A DNA stretch of 64,000 nt from Kineosporia sp. NBRC 101731 (GCF_030269305.1 NZ_BSTC01000009.1:294369-358368); one strand, 5' to 3'. Positions 27,619-36,682 are shown, counted from the first letter of the stretch. Notes: generated by a model from the letters alone, not told the origin. Made by a program: numbers and translations.

Positions 27619-27655
27619 CCTGGTGGCCTGGAGGTGCGGGCTCCAGGCCACCAGG
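27619..27655. terminator. Perfect 15-bp GC-rich hairpin
   Basis: The stem CCTGGTGGCCTGGAG pairs perfectly with CTCCAGGCCACCAGG around a seven-base loop. It lies just 16 bp after the previous hairpin. Its shape fits an intrinsic terminator without a U-tract, common in actinobacteria, or a structured RNA element. Confidence 0.65.
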
Positions 27656-27767
27656 AGGGTGCCGGGCACTGCCCCAAACCCCCGTCTTCGAGCGTGCTCC
27701 CCGATGACTGCACCCGGCGGATCGCGCCCCTCGGCTTGCTTCCGAGTGATCCGCCGCGACCAAGATT

Positions 27768-27851
27768 GGCAAAAACCCGAACGGTGCGCAAGATGCTATT
27801 TCGGCCTGTCGAAGTCTTGAAAGTTTGATGGGGCAGGTCTTTTAAACGGAC
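27768..27851 (+). promoter_or_regulatory. Left copy of an 84-bp promoter/operator-like repeat
   Basis: Matches 28535-28618 at 55 of 84 positions without any gap. Best conserved are GGCAAAA.C.C.AACGGTG.GCAA at the start and GGTCTTTTA at offset 68. The right copy lies upstream of the XRE-DUF5753 gene, so this is probably a regulator-binding promoter region. Confidence 0.65.
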
Positions 27852-28110
27852 GAGCCAAAGTCTTCCATTGTCGATGGAAGGTTCATTCCACAACGGTGGT
27901 CCGGACATGTTCACCGCGTGACATCGCTGCTCGACATGCGAGCATTCTGGGCTCGGGTAACCATGAGCCGGTGGCTGTCACGGACGTTCTTCTGGCTGTC
28001 CGACGGCGGCAGAACGGCTTGTTTGACGTTGTTTCGCTGCAGCCGTCTCGGGCTCCGGGCATAGACCGGGCCCGACCTCGGCTCGCCCGGTGCGGCCAGG
28101 GCGGGACGGC

Positions 28111-28530
28111 GTGAAGCAGCTGGTCTATCCGGCGCCCGAGCCGCGGTCCACCATGCCGCGTCACTACGCAGTCGCCCTGTTCCTCGCGAGCCTGATGGCG
28201 TACGTGGCGCTCATGGTCCTGATCGGGATCTACCTGAGCTGGACGTCTGTCTTCACTGCCACATTGCTCGGCGTGTACTTCGGCTACCGGCAGCGCCGAC
28301 TCAGGACGATCGTGACGGCCGAGGTCATCGCCGTCCGCACCCTGGTGGGCTCCTGGGCTCTGCCGGTGGCTCAGGCCGAGGAACTCATGGACCGGAACCT
28401 GGGAGGCGACCCGGTCTACGTTCTCAGTAGAAGCGGGCGCAGGCGGTGCCTGCCCCAGGTGAAGCCGGCCGATCTGAGCGACATCAGCGAGCTGACTGGC
28501 CTGCCGATCCGGTGGAGGGCTAGATCTTAG
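28111..28530 (+). CDS. Small membrane protein of unknown function
   Basis: 139 residues from GTG 28111 (an internal ATG at 28153 is an alternative). After a short basic lead, residues about 15-55 form two membrane helices (YAVALFLASLMAYVALMVL and TATLLGVYF), followed by a basic cytoplasmic part (GYRQRRLRTIVTAEV) and a C-terminal domain ending in ISELTGLPIRW. No family recognised. It lies between the two copies of the 84-bp element and may be controlled by the downstream regulator. Confidence 0.6.
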   Translation: MKQLVYPAPEPRSTMPRHYAVALFLASLMAYVALMVLIGIYLSWTSVFTATLLGVYFGYRQRRLRTIVTAEVIAVRTLVGSWALPVAQAEELMDRNLGGDPVYVLSRSGRRRCLPQVKPADLSDISELTGLPIRWRARS

Positions 28531-28534
28531 ATTT

Positions 28535-28618
28535 GGCAAAATCACAAACGGTGTGCAATCTTCTACTTGTGCTCGCGGGCATGCAGAAAGCCTGCGGGGG
28601 GTGGTCTTTTAGGTGGAC
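28535..28618 (+). promoter_or_regulatory. Right copy of the 84-bp promoter/operator-like repeat
   Basis: Lies 57 bp upstream of the XRE regulator start. Shares 55/84 positions with 27768-27851 with identical internal spacing. The AT-rich TTTGGCAAAATCACAAACG part is unusual in this GC-rich DNA and is a good candidate for the regulator's own binding site. Confidence 0.65.
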
Positions 28619-28674
28619 TGGCCGACACCTTCTGCTTCGGGTGTGAGGGCTCGCTCCTGACCGAGGGGGATGAG

Positions 28675-29559
28675 GTGCAGACCGAGATCACGGGGTCGAC
28701 TGTTCCGCGACGTCAGCTCGGCAGATACATGCGCGATCTGCGCGGGCAGGCTCGCATGACGGTTCGGGCCGTGGCCAAGGAACTGGAGTGGTCGGAAGGC
28801 AAGATCTGGCGTATCGAGACGGGGAAATCGTCGATGCGCAGTCACGACGCCGAGTTGATGTGCCAGATATACGGGGCCAGTTCCGAGATGACTAGTGTGC
28901 TCAGTGCTTTGGCAGGGGAGACAAAAGCACGCGGCTGGTGGCACAGCTATGGCGACGTGCTTCCTAAGTACTTCGACGTCTACATTGGTCTCGAAGAGGG
29001 AGCGTCCGCCTTTCGTTGGTACGAGACGGATCTCGTTCCTGGTTTGTTGCAGACCGAGTCCTACGCGCGAACTCTCGTGGAGGAGGCTCACGCCGATGCA
29101 AACGAGGCGGAGATTGATCATCGTGTTCGTGTTCGGATCGGTCGTGGAGCGTTGCTGACCAGGGCGACCGCGCCGCCGACATTCCAGGCAGTGATCAGCG
29201 AATCGATTCTGCGGCGCCCCGTAGGTGGCGCAGAGGTCATGGCAGCCCAACTTGATCATCTGGTCCAGCTGAGCGGATTGGACCATGTTCAGTTGCGAGT
29301 CTTACCGTTCAGAGTCGGATATCACGCTGGCATTCATTCCGGACCCTTCATCACCCTGCGATTTCCGGTGACTACTGATGGGCGTGAGAGCGAACCTCCG
29401 ACCATCTACGTCGAGTCGCTCACCGGTGCCCTGTATCTCGACAAGCCAGCTGAACTACTGCAGTACGACGCTGCGTGGCAAGGAATCTGGGGGTCATCCT
29501 TGGGTGCCTCCGCGTCCGTGAATCTGATGAGACAAGCCGCGAAGGAGTTCAGATCGTGA
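28675..29559 (+). CDS. WhiJ-like XRE-family regulator with DUF5753 domain
   Basis: I take GTG 28675 (GAGGGGG upstream) over the longer open frame from 28567. The 294-residue product has an N-terminal HTH (RQLGRYMRDLRGQARMTVRAVAKELEWSEGKIWRIETGK in consecutive blocks) and a DUF5753 domain with FRWYETDLVPGLLQTESYAR and a C-terminal VYVESLTGALYLDKP-like strand pair. This is the WhiJ/BldB-associated class that pairs with a small DUF397 protein. The DUF397 gene follows with a GTGA overlap. Members tune development or toxin-antitoxin-like switching. GC3 is lower than in neighbours, so the pair may have been acquired. Confidence 0.92.
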   Translation: MQTEITGSTVPRRQLGRYMRDLRGQARMTVRAVAKELEWSEGKIWRIETGKSSMRSHDAELMCQIYGASSEMTSVLSALAGETKARGWWHSYGDVLPKYFDVYIGLEEGASAFRWYETDLVPGLLQTESYARTLVEEAHADANEAEIDHRVRVRIGRGALLTRATAPPTFQAVISESILRRPVGGAEVMAAQLDHLVQLSGLDHVQLRVLPFRVGYHAGIHSGPFITLRFPVTTDGRESEPPTIYVESLTGALYLDKPAELLQYDAAWQGIWGSSLGASASVNLMRQAAKEFRS

Positions 29560-29765
29560 ATGGCCTTTTAGAGGGAGCCGTGTGGCGCAAGAGTAGCCGA
29601 AGCAATGGCTCGGGTGCTTGCGTCGAAGTGGCGTTCTTGGGCGACGGAGATGTCGCTCTGCGAGAAAGCGATGATCCCGGAACGGTTGTGATCACGAGCT
29701 CAATCAAGTGGGATGCCTTCTTGGCGGGTGTCCGCAACAACGAGTTTGATCGTCTCAGAGATTGA
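29556..29765 (+). CDS. DUF397 small protein
   Basis: 69 residues from GTG 29556, overlapping the regulator stop. The domain signature is complete: WRKSSRSNGSGACVEVAF, then VALRESDDPG and WDAFLAGVRNNEFD. DUF397 proteins are partners or antagonists of the XRE-DUF5753 regulator. The group II intron remnant begins about 16 bp after the stop. Confidence 0.93.
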   Translation: MNGLLEGAVWRKSSRSNGSGACVEVAFLGDGDVALRESDDPGTVVITSSIKWDAFLAGVRNNEFDRLRD

Positions 29766-29781
29766 ACTTACTTCGTTATGG

Positions 29782-29988
29782 CAGACGGTGGCCGCGCGTG
29801 TCCTGGAGGAGAAGGACGAGGTGGTCTTCCACCCGGACTCCTACGGGTACCGGCCGGACAGGTCCGCGATCGATGCGGTGGGCCAGTGCCGGTGGCGCTG
29901 TGACCAGGACGACAAGAGCCGCATGACGGGAGACTGCCGTGTACGGTTCTGTGAGGGCCCGGGGGCGAGATTCCTCCTGGCTACCGGG
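29782..29988 (+). mobile_element. Truncated group II intron remnant (reverse-transcriptase fragment plus domains V-VI)
   Basis: Plus-strand codons from 29782 encode QTVAARVLEEK then VVFHPDSYGYRPDRSAIDAV and CRWRC, the well-known early RT motif of group II intron-encoded proteins (FHPDSYGYRPGRSALDAV). After about 42 codons it jumps directly to the intron 3' RNA end: a domain V followed by a domain VI-like stem ending near GGCTAC at about 29986. Catalytic RT, maturase and domain I-IV sequences are missing. It is a dead remnant caused by an internal deletion. It sits immediately before the stop codon of the large helicase gene (29994), marking the left edge of the defence island. Confidence 0.85.
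29916..29949 (+). ncRNA. Group II intron domain V (relict)
   Basis: 34 bases with the domain V layout: GAGCCG pairing with CGGTTC at the ends, including the AGC catalytic triad position. A GACGG-GAGA-CTGCC distal stem-loop has one A-C mismatch. Size 34 and the GAGA tetraloop match the consensus. Weak decay and missing partner domains make it non-functional. Confidence 0.8.
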
Positions 29989-29993
29989 CTCAC

Positions 29994-32900
29994 TCAGCTG
30001 GATTGCCAGAGGTAGTCGAAGTGATGGAAAGCCAGTTGTTCTCCGAACTGGCGGAAGTTGTCCTCGACGTTGATGATCAGGACCTCGTCGGAACCGCCGT
30101 TCAGAGGCCCGCGCAGGCCACGGCCAATCATCTGCTGATACAGGTTGGTAGTGAAAGTGGGGCGTGTCACGTAGACAGCGCGCACTGCCGGCGCATCGAA
30201 TCCTTGCGCGAAGACCCCGTAGTTGGTCAGCACGCGCAACTCTTTCTTTCGGAACTGGTCCACGTAGTGGCGGCGGGCCGCCTTGTCTGTCTCGCCCGAA
30301 ACTGCCATTGCAGGAACGCCTTTGTTGCTCAGGATCGCGGCTAGGGCACGAGCACTGTCCACCGAGGGCGCGAAGAGCAGAACGGTCCAGTCGGAGGGAA
30401 GGCCGAGAATGGACTCAACGATGGTGCGGTTTCGCCGATCGTCCCTTCCCAGACGGTCCTGTAGCGAGGGTGCGACACGCCTGCGCTCACGCAGCTCTCG
30501 CAGCTCGTCCACGCTCAGGTCGATCTCGGCCCCTTGTAGCACTTCGTGCCGGACCTTGGCCAGAACCCCCATGGCCTGCAACTCTTCGTGAGGGTCCCCT
30601 TCGAAAGCGTCGTCCGTGAGTAGGTTAGTGTCGTAACGGCCGACCAGACGCTGGGTTTCCTCAGAGCTTACGCCGCGGAACGGTGTCGCGGAAAGACCGA
30701 TCAAGGGCTTGCCGGATGCGCGGGAGCGTCCGCGGCCCAACCATTCGAGCAGAGGGGTGTAGGACTGCGAGATGGACGTGTGAGCCTCATCGATAATGAC
30801 CACGGTCGCCTCGCGCAACCATCGATACTCGTCCCGTCGGTACACACTCGTCATCTTGTCGTCCGTGGCGACCACCACGTGGAAGCCGTCCTCGTAGGGT
30901 TCAGCGTCGTTACCTGCCCAGAGCCGGCTGACTCTCAGTCGTTCGGGCGGTCCTACGGAACGCCAGATCAGAGACCAGGTCTGCACGGCCTGCTCGCAGA
31001 GTTCGTCGCTCTGAGCCAGCCACAGCACGGGCCCACGCAGACCTTCGAAGGCTGCCGCGCGGACGACGGCCTCGACGGCGACCCTGGTCTTACCGGCGCC
31101 GGTGGGCAGAGAGACCATGCCTCGGTGGTGTTTGTCCTCACCGCGAAGGACACGTCGGATCCGGTCGGCCACGCGAACCTGGTATTCGTGCAGGTCCGGC
31201 AGTAGTACTGGACCGTCGACATCGACGATGGCATCGCGCTCGCCGCCGCTGAAGCCGGCCAGCTCCGAATCGAAACCGAGGTCAGTGACGTAGCCTCGGG
31301 CCTGTCCCGATCCGGCCCATCGGCTGGGCGGTTCCAACCCTCGACGTTCCAGGGCCGCCTTGAGGGTCGTGAGTACTTCCAGGCCCAGTGCCGCTCGCGC
31401 GGCAGCCGCCAGTTTCGTCCCCCGTAGTGGTCCTTCGTCCTGCTCGATCAAGGTGATGGCAGCTGCAGGTATGGCGCGACGCAGTTCGTCCTCGCCGACA
31501 GCGATCAGGAGACGTTCGTCGTCATTCTTGGCCTCGCGGACGGCCTTGGTGCGATGACGGGTGGCCGAGCGGCTGGACTCGTGAACGATGATCTGTTGGT
31601 ATGCGTCGCTGATCCCGAGTTCCAGCTCGGCGTTGATCCGGCTCAGTAGCGGGCCGAGTTCCAGGTCGACAGTGTAGATCTGGTGCTCTAGGAGAAGGAA
31701 GTCTTTTCTCTGAGTCTCCTGTCCGCCGGGGGTCACCCTGCGGAACTCGATCTCCTCGCAGGGCAGCACCTCGTAATGGTCGACGGGTTTGCTGGTGTGA
31801 TCGCGCAGTGCCGGCAGCAGGTCCAGCAGAGGCAGCGGTTCCCGGGACGGGACATGGTGAATAGCCGACGTGATGTGTCGGGCGGCGGGCTCGAGACCCC
31901 ATGCTGTGTGGAGTTCTTCGGCCTCGGCAGCGCTGGTGACCCTGACCACCGCGATTCCCTGCTGACGCAGGATGTGGAAGTCTTCCGTGGTTGCTACGGC
32001 ACAGATCTGGGACGTGGATGCCTCACGTTGTCCTTCGAGATCGTCGGCCCACAGTGTCGCGGGGGGCTCGATGTGCTTCACCGCAAGGGTGTACAGGCGA
32101 CCGCGTTGATCGGTGGACAACTGCTGAGCCTTGCTCAGCAGATCCGCCCAGTCGGCGTCGGTCAGGTCTTCGAGCCCTTGCATCAGCTCGTTAAGAAGCA
32201 TGTCGGCTGCTCGCGCCACCGGGAAGAGATCTTCCGGCAGGCCGGGAACGGGCGCGAACGCCTGCCGGGCCTGTCGCGGTCCGAGGGATGTGGGGATGCG
32301 ACCGTGTTCGAGAACGAGGCCGATCACGGGATCTGCGACGGCCTGTTCGGGCCGCTTGTCGGCCCGGACCTTCCAGACCGCTGGACGCAGGAACGCCATG
32401 ACGATGGTCGTCATGGCTTCCCTCCCGGATTCGGAAAGAGTGTTGAGCAAATCGAGGTGTGAGGGAATCAGGTGCTCGTCGACGTACACGTTCTCGCGCT
32501 TGGGCACGCTCACTCCCTTGGGCAGCCCTTGCCGGTAGACATCGACAATGTGTTCCCTCCAGCTGTCGAACCACTCATCGTCCAGACTCGGGGCCCGAAG
32601 CTCCGGGCGGTCGGACATGCCGATGCCTCGCAGAGTCCTCAGGTTTCCCCGGTGAAACTGGTTGTCCAGGGATGCGTGGCCGTCGGTCGTGGCGCCTTCC
32701 GGGATAACCGCTCCCGGTAGAAGAATCTGCGAAGCGTATCTCCAGTCGCCGGTCTTCGTCTTGACGAGACAGTTCATCCTCGGGTCCTCGATGTGCTCGC
32801 CGAGGATCTTCTGTACGAGCTCGCTTTCGATCTGAGCGGAGGCTCGCCAAAACTTCTCCCACTGGCTCGCCTCGGGATGGTCCAGGTCCATACCGTCGAG

Positions 32901-34631
32901 GATCGAGTGCAGAGTGCCGGCCAGGTCCAACTGCGAGATACCCAACATCTCGAACAGCTCCACCACGTCCGGGTCCTCAAGCAGGTCCGGATGCACGAAC
33001 GTTGTCGCTGCGACACCGGGATCGCTCACCCCGCCCAGGAAGACGCGACCCTTGACCGGTGGGACCAGGTTGCCGTCGGTGGTCAGGACGATGGCCGCCG
33101 ACCGGCACGCCTCCAGGTGCTTGGGCTCCTCGCGAATGATGCGCCAGGTCAGACGTAGCGCATTCTTCGAGCCGGCTACGGCATTGGACCCCGAGGTCAA
33201 TGCCTGCAACCATTCGGTGATCGTTGCTGTGTTGTCGAAGGCCGCGAGCCGTTCGACCTTGGCCCTGCGTTCGGCTGCTCCGCGATCATCGACACCGTGG
33301 TGGACCCATTGCTCCGGATGAGGTGCTCCCTCCAGCCAGAGTGCTTTCCACGAGCCCTTGAGAGCCTCCGGATGCATCCTCAGCCTGGGCGGGAGGCGAA
33401 GAACACCCAGGGCATCCGGGACGGAGGCCGTTCGTTGCAGAGCTCTGACCACCGGTCCGTTGAGAACCTCGTCCGCCCAAGAACGGTGCTCCCGTCCGCG
33501 GGCCGGATAGACATCGAGGACGCTGGCCGGGTCCTTGCGATCGATGAGGTCGGGCACACTCGATCCGACGAGCTCGGGCAGGACCTCGGTCAGCAGCTCC
33601 TCGTTGAAGGTTCCTTCGATCAAGGTCTGACGGTCCGGGCTGAGCTTCCACGGAGCGTTGATGATGCCGCCCAGGGTGGCGGATGAATGCGTGGGGAAGA
33701 ACGCCCAGAGCCGCCCGGTCCCCGTGCGTTCCTCCGCCGGTACGGCCCACACCATGCGGATGAGGTCCCGCTTTGCCATCTTCCCGGCGTCCGAGCGCGC
33801 CTGCGTGGAGGGCTCGTGGTCCTTGGTCCGTACGCTCCAATAGCTCAATTTGTCGTCGGCAGACAGCACCCGTTCGCTGCCCCGGTCGAAGATCACTGCG
33901 ATCTGTCGGACGCGGCCACCGGTGCGGGCGTCGCGTAGCACCAGGGTCTGGATCTGAGGGCTGAAGAGCAGGAACTGCTCGGGGAACTGGGCGAAGTCCT
34001 TCCTGAGCCAATCACAGCTCTCGCGCAGTCTCAGCCTGACCACCGTCGTTGCCCAGGACATCAGCTCACGCAGGTGCTCGTCCTCGTCGGCGAGTTCTTG
34101 CGGGTCGAACGGTTCCGGCAGTCGCAGGACCGGCCACGGTGCGACGATCGGGCCCAGCACGCCCTGGAGTTGTCGCCGTGCCGATTCGCGTTCGAACCGG
34201 ATCGAGAGTGAGCGCGAGACGATCTCGACCGAGTCGGAAAGTTCTACGACCGACTTGAAGCCGAGTCCGAAACGTCCGATCTGCTGGTCGCTCTTGTCAG
34301 ACATGTTCGAGAGCGTCAACGCATCGACGCCCTCCGGCGTCAGCGGCGTGCCCTCGTTCGCGACGTAGAGGAAGTCGTCGCTCAGTCGAGCCTCGATCCG
34401 AGCTTGACCCGAACCCTCCGGTCCGGCGGAGGTCAGGGCGTCCGCACCGTTCTGGATGAGCTCGAGGAGTTGCTTACGCCCGTAGCCGCCCTGGGCCGTC
34501 ACGATCTCGATGTTGGCGTGCTCGGTGACGGACTTCGGCTTCTCCAGGTAAGCCTTCAACGACCGTTGTATCTCGTCGCGCAGGTGCTGTGCCAGCGAGC
34601 TGTCCGGGCCGTCCCAGCCTTCCAGGGGCAT
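29994..34631 (-). CDS. Giant GHKL (sacsin/Hsp90-like) ATPase-SF2 helicase fusion, copy A
   Basis: 1545 residues; start ATG 34631 chosen for the GGAGGAG site five bases upstream (open frame extends 11 codons more). N-terminus: a GHKL/sacsin-type ATPase with N-box ELIQNGAD (E57, N61, D64), a reduced G1 motif (VANEGTPLTPEG) and G2 box IGRFGLGFKSV. The middle ~900 residues have no recognisable domain. C-terminus: an SF2 helicase with PTGAGKT (K1181), VIIDEAH near 1280, LIGLSATP, and motif VI QMIGRGLRGP. Architecture and length match copy B, so they are paralogues. Likely a nucleic-acid remodelling motor in phage defence. Separated from drmB by a strong terminator. Confidence 0.88.
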   Translation of the reverse strand: MPLEGWDGPDSSLAQHLRDEIQRSLKAYLEKPKSVTEHANIEIVTAQGGYGRKQLLELIQNGADALTSAGPEGSGQARIEARLSDDFLYVANEGTPLTPEGVDALTLSNMSDKSDQQIGRFGLGFKSVVELSDSVEIVSRSLSIRFERESARRQLQGVLGPIVAPWPVLRLPEPFDPQELADEDEHLRELMSWATTVVRLRLRESCDWLRKDFAQFPEQFLLFSPQIQTLVLRDARTGGRVRQIAVIFDRGSERVLSADDKLSYWSVRTKDHEPSTQARSDAGKMAKRDLIRMVWAVPAEERTGTGRLWAFFPTHSSATLGGIINAPWKLSPDRQTLIEGTFNEELLTEVLPELVGSSVPDLIDRKDPASVLDVYPARGREHRSWADEVLNGPVVRALQRTASVPDALGVLRLPPRLRMHPEALKGSWKALWLEGAPHPEQWVHHGVDDRGAAERRAKVERLAAFDNTATITEWLQALTSGSNAVAGSKNALRLTWRIIREEPKHLEACRSAAIVLTTDGNLVPPVKGRVFLGGVSDPGVAATTFVHPDLLEDPDVVELFEMLGISQLDLAGTLHSILDGMDLDHPEASQWEKFWRASAQIESELVQKILGEHIEDPRMNCLVKTKTGDWRYASQILLPGAVIPEGATTDGHASLDNQFHRGNLRTLRGIGMSDRPELRAPSLDDEWFDSWREHIVDVYRQGLPKGVSVPKRENVYVDEHLIPSHLDLLNTLSESGREAMTTIVMAFLRPAVWKVRADKRPEQAVADPVIGLVLEHGRIPTSLGPRQARQAFAPVPGLPEDLFPVARAADMLLNELMQGLEDLTDADWADLLSKAQQLSTDQRGRLYTLAVKHIEPPATLWADDLEGQREASTSQICAVATTEDFHILRQQGIAVVRVTSAAEAEELHTAWGLEPAARHITSAIHHVPSREPLPLLDLLPALRDHTSKPVDHYEVLPCEEIEFRRVTPGGQETQRKDFLLLEHQIYTVDLELGPLLSRINAELELGISDAYQQIIVHESSRSATRHRTKAVREAKNDDERLLIAVGEDELRRAIPAAAITLIEQDEGPLRGTKLAAAARAALGLEVLTTLKAALERRGLEPPSRWAGSGQARGYVTDLGFDSELAGFSGGERDAIVDVDGPVLLPDLHEYQVRVADRIRRVLRGEDKHHRGMVSLPTGAGKTRVAVEAVVRAAAFEGLRGPVLWLAQSDELCEQAVQTWSLIWRSVGPPERLRVSRLWAGNDAEPYEDGFHVVVATDDKMTSVYRRDEYRWLREATVVIIDEAHTSISQSYTPLLEWLGRGRSRASGKPLIGLSATPFRGVSSEETQRLVGRYDTNLLTDDAFEGDPHEELQAMGVLAKVRHEVLQGAEIDLSVDELRELRERRRVAPSLQDRLGRDDRRNRTIVESILGLPSDWTVLLFAPSVDSARALAAILSNKGVPAMAVSGETDKAARRHYVDQFRKKELRVLTNYGVFAQGFDAPAVRAVYVTRPTFTTNLYQQMIGRGLRGPLNGGSDEVLIINVEDNFRQFGEQLAFHHFDYLWQSS

Positions 34632-34783
34632 GTGTCTCCTCCGTCGTCGCGAAGCGCACTCCATCCCCTTCGAAGGTCGCCACGGCTGGACGAGTGATGT
34701 CGGCGCTCTTGGTCATCGGCCGTTCGAGAGGTGGACATCACTGCCCAGATGCTGCTCACCACCGGTCGGAGTATCGGCGGCCA
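34632..34783. other. Promoter region of copy A
   Basis: 152 bp between the copy A start and the drmB terminator hairpin. AGATGCTGC and other short words are present but no firm promoter can be named. A separate promoter is expected because the terminator cuts read-through. Confidence 0.35.
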
Positions 34784-34828
34784 CTGACTGCTAAGCAGGG
34801 CGGACCCGCCGCCCTGCTTAGCAGTCAG
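34784..34828 (-). terminator. Very strong hairpin overlapping the drmB stop codon
   Basis: Perfect 20-bp stem: CTGACTGCTAAGCAGGGCGG (34784-34803) with its exact reverse complement (34809-34828), loop of five bases. The drmB stop codon (34825-34827) lies inside the right arm. No U-tract follows on the minus strand, but the stability alone should stop RNA polymerase. Confidence 0.8.
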
Positions 34829-36678
34829 GCGAAATAGGCGGGAACCTCCTCGGTGCCCCCGCCTACCACCATGGCCCGGTCCAGGAAGCTGTTGCCGTTC
34901 TCGCAACTGACTTCCGGCAGCAGCAGACAGGAGTGGCATGCCGCCAGGTTGAGGCTGTCCGCCCCGGCAGCGTCGGCCTCCATGCACAAGGGGTCGGCCG
35001 AACACCATCGCTGGCGTTCCAGCAGGGCATCGAAAGTCCGACGGATGTTGCGCAGCTGGCCCAGTTCCACCAGCCCACCCAGACTGCCCGCCGCATCACT
35101 GGTGGCCGTGTAGATCAGCAGGCCTGCCGTCGTGTCCGATACGAACAGGCGCTCCCTCATCGAGGACGCCGGGTATCCGGCTTCCAACGACCACTCGTTG
35201 ATCAGGGCGTGCGCGAGCGTATGCACCAGCACGAAGCGCGCAGTGACCTGGGACTTCGGCGCATCCTTGCCGGGCGGTGTGCGACGGGTCAGAAGCTCCT
35301 GATGCCGGTCGCGGATGCGCCGGGCCCGCGAGCCAGGAGCGGTCTGCTCGGCCCAGGCTCGGAGACGATCGTCGTTCAGCCGGAGGAAGACGCCCTCGCC
35401 GGAGACCTCGAAGCCGGGGAGCCATGGAAGTTCCTGCAGGGACAGCTTGGCCTCGCGGGAGCGGTCCTCGGCCGGCGAGAGCGCCTCGATCCTCGTGAAC
35501 GACTTCAGTACCCGCACCTCGCGCAGTCGGTTCACGAGCATCACCTGCTCGATCCCGGAGGGCGGGGCGGCCTGATCATTCCCCTCGGGGGGTACGCACT
35601 CGAATATCTGGTCGAGGTCGTCCGGATCCGGTGTGCTCGGGCGTGAGAGCTGCTCGAACTCCTGTTCGCGCAGGACGTCGGCTGCTTCGAAACCGGACAG
35701 TGTGGAGGGGTCCGCTGCGTGTCCGGCTTCGAAGTCGGCGTAAGCCTTGGCTGCTTCGATGATTTCCTCGGAGGTGTACCTCAAGAGTCTCGGTTCGACC
35801 GTGCGGATCCGCTTGGCGGCGAAGGCCTTCTCATCGTCCGAGGTGTCCTTGAACCACTCGTAGTGTGGCAGCAGCGCGGCGTACAGCGTCTGGGAGAAAG
35901 GCGGGATCGACAGTGCGGAGGCGATCACCGGCAGCCAGACCGAGGATGAACCTCGCTGCAGCACCCGAGCGGGCCGGTCGCATCCCTGTTCGGCGGCGTC
36001 CCTGCCCAGCCACGGGCGCCGCCCGCGGCAGCGGTACCGGATTGCCTGCATGGCCTGACGTCCCATGGCGCCTTCCATCGAGGCGGACTCGCCGCATGAG
36101 CAGCCGATCAGGATGGACCGGAGCGCCGACGTCCGTCCGGTGGTGCTCAGCCTCAACCGGGACTTCGGGGAGTCCGGGCAGTCGGCCCCGGCGTGTACCC
36201 AGCGCCAGTAAGGAAAGTCGTCCAGGTGCCCGTTCTCACAGGCCACGACGAATCGTGACGGGGTCAAGGGCTCGCTGCACGCCGAACACGTGTTCTTGCC
36301 CGCCGGGGGAGCGAAATTCTTGCGTTCCCTCAGATTGTTCTCGCACCCTTGGCCTGTCTTGGGGTCGACCCCCGGGCAGGAGTACCACTCCGGGAACAGC
36401 CGGGCCCGGACACCGTCACCGTTCTCTCCGTCGGGAGGAAGGCGGAAGCCCCGGGGCGCCCGGAGCCTGGTCTCGAGGCGGAATTCCCGTAAGAACGGCT
36501 CGTCCGGCTGCGGTTGGGGCCAACTGTCCAGTCCGCTGACGACGTATGACTGCTCCCCGGCCGCCAGCATCGAACCGATGCCGTAGGTGGTGACGAGTTG
36601 GCTGCGGCGTACCTCCCCGACCTCACCGATGTGCTTGGACGATTTCTCTGCGGTCTGAAACTTCTTTCGCACGGCCAT
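34825..36678 (-). CDS. drmB: DrmB-family protein (DUF1998, DISARM component)
   Basis: 617 residues; ATG 36678 starts 4 bp after the drmA stop. Zinc-type Cys clusters occur near residues 95-160 (SCPGVDPKTGQGCENN, CSACSEP, CENGHLDDFPYW). The C-terminal DUF1998 region has LVHTLAHALINEWSLEAGYP, ERLFVSDTTAGLLIYTATSD and a Cys-rich end (CSADPLCMEA, ACHSCLLLPEVSCENGN). In DISARM, DrmB with the DrmA helicase blocks incoming phage DNA. Standard length and order relative to drmA. Confidence 0.9.
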   Translation of the reverse strand: MAVRKKFQTAEKSSKHIGEVGEVRRSQLVTTYGIGSMLAAGEQSYVVSGLDSWPQPQPDEPFLREFRLETRLRAPRGFRLPPDGENGDGVRARLFPEWYSCPGVDPKTGQGCENNLRERKNFAPPAGKNTCSACSEPLTPSRFVVACENGHLDDFPYWRWVHAGADCPDSPKSRLRLSTTGRTSALRSILIGCSCGESASMEGAMGRQAMQAIRYRCRGRRPWLGRDAAEQGCDRPARVLQRGSSSVWLPVIASALSIPPFSQTLYAALLPHYEWFKDTSDDEKAFAAKRIRTVEPRLLRYTSEEIIEAAKAYADFEAGHAADPSTLSGFEAADVLREQEFEQLSRPSTPDPDDLDQIFECVPPEGNDQAAPPSGIEQVMLVNRLREVRVLKSFTRIEALSPAEDRSREAKLSLQELPWLPGFEVSGEGVFLRLNDDRLRAWAEQTAPGSRARRIRDRHQELLTRRTPPGKDAPKSQVTARFVLVHTLAHALINEWSLEAGYPASSMRERLFVSDTTAGLLIYTATSDAAGSLGGLVELGQLRNIRRTFDALLERQRWCSADPLCMEADAAGADSLNLAACHSCLLLPEVSCENGNSFLDRAMVVGGGTEEVPAYFA

Positions 36679-36682
36679 GTGT

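Larger units (their letters stand above)
27526..28110. other. Gene-poor region with hairpins and a promoter-like element
   Basis: 585 bp with no convincing protein. Short ORFs occur (for example 27896-28114, 72 codons, and a 27919 GTG frame) but lack recognisable features. It holds two strong hairpins, a hairpin CTTCCAT-n5-ATGGAAG at 27862-27880, and the left copy of an 84-bp repeated element. Confidence 0.55.
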
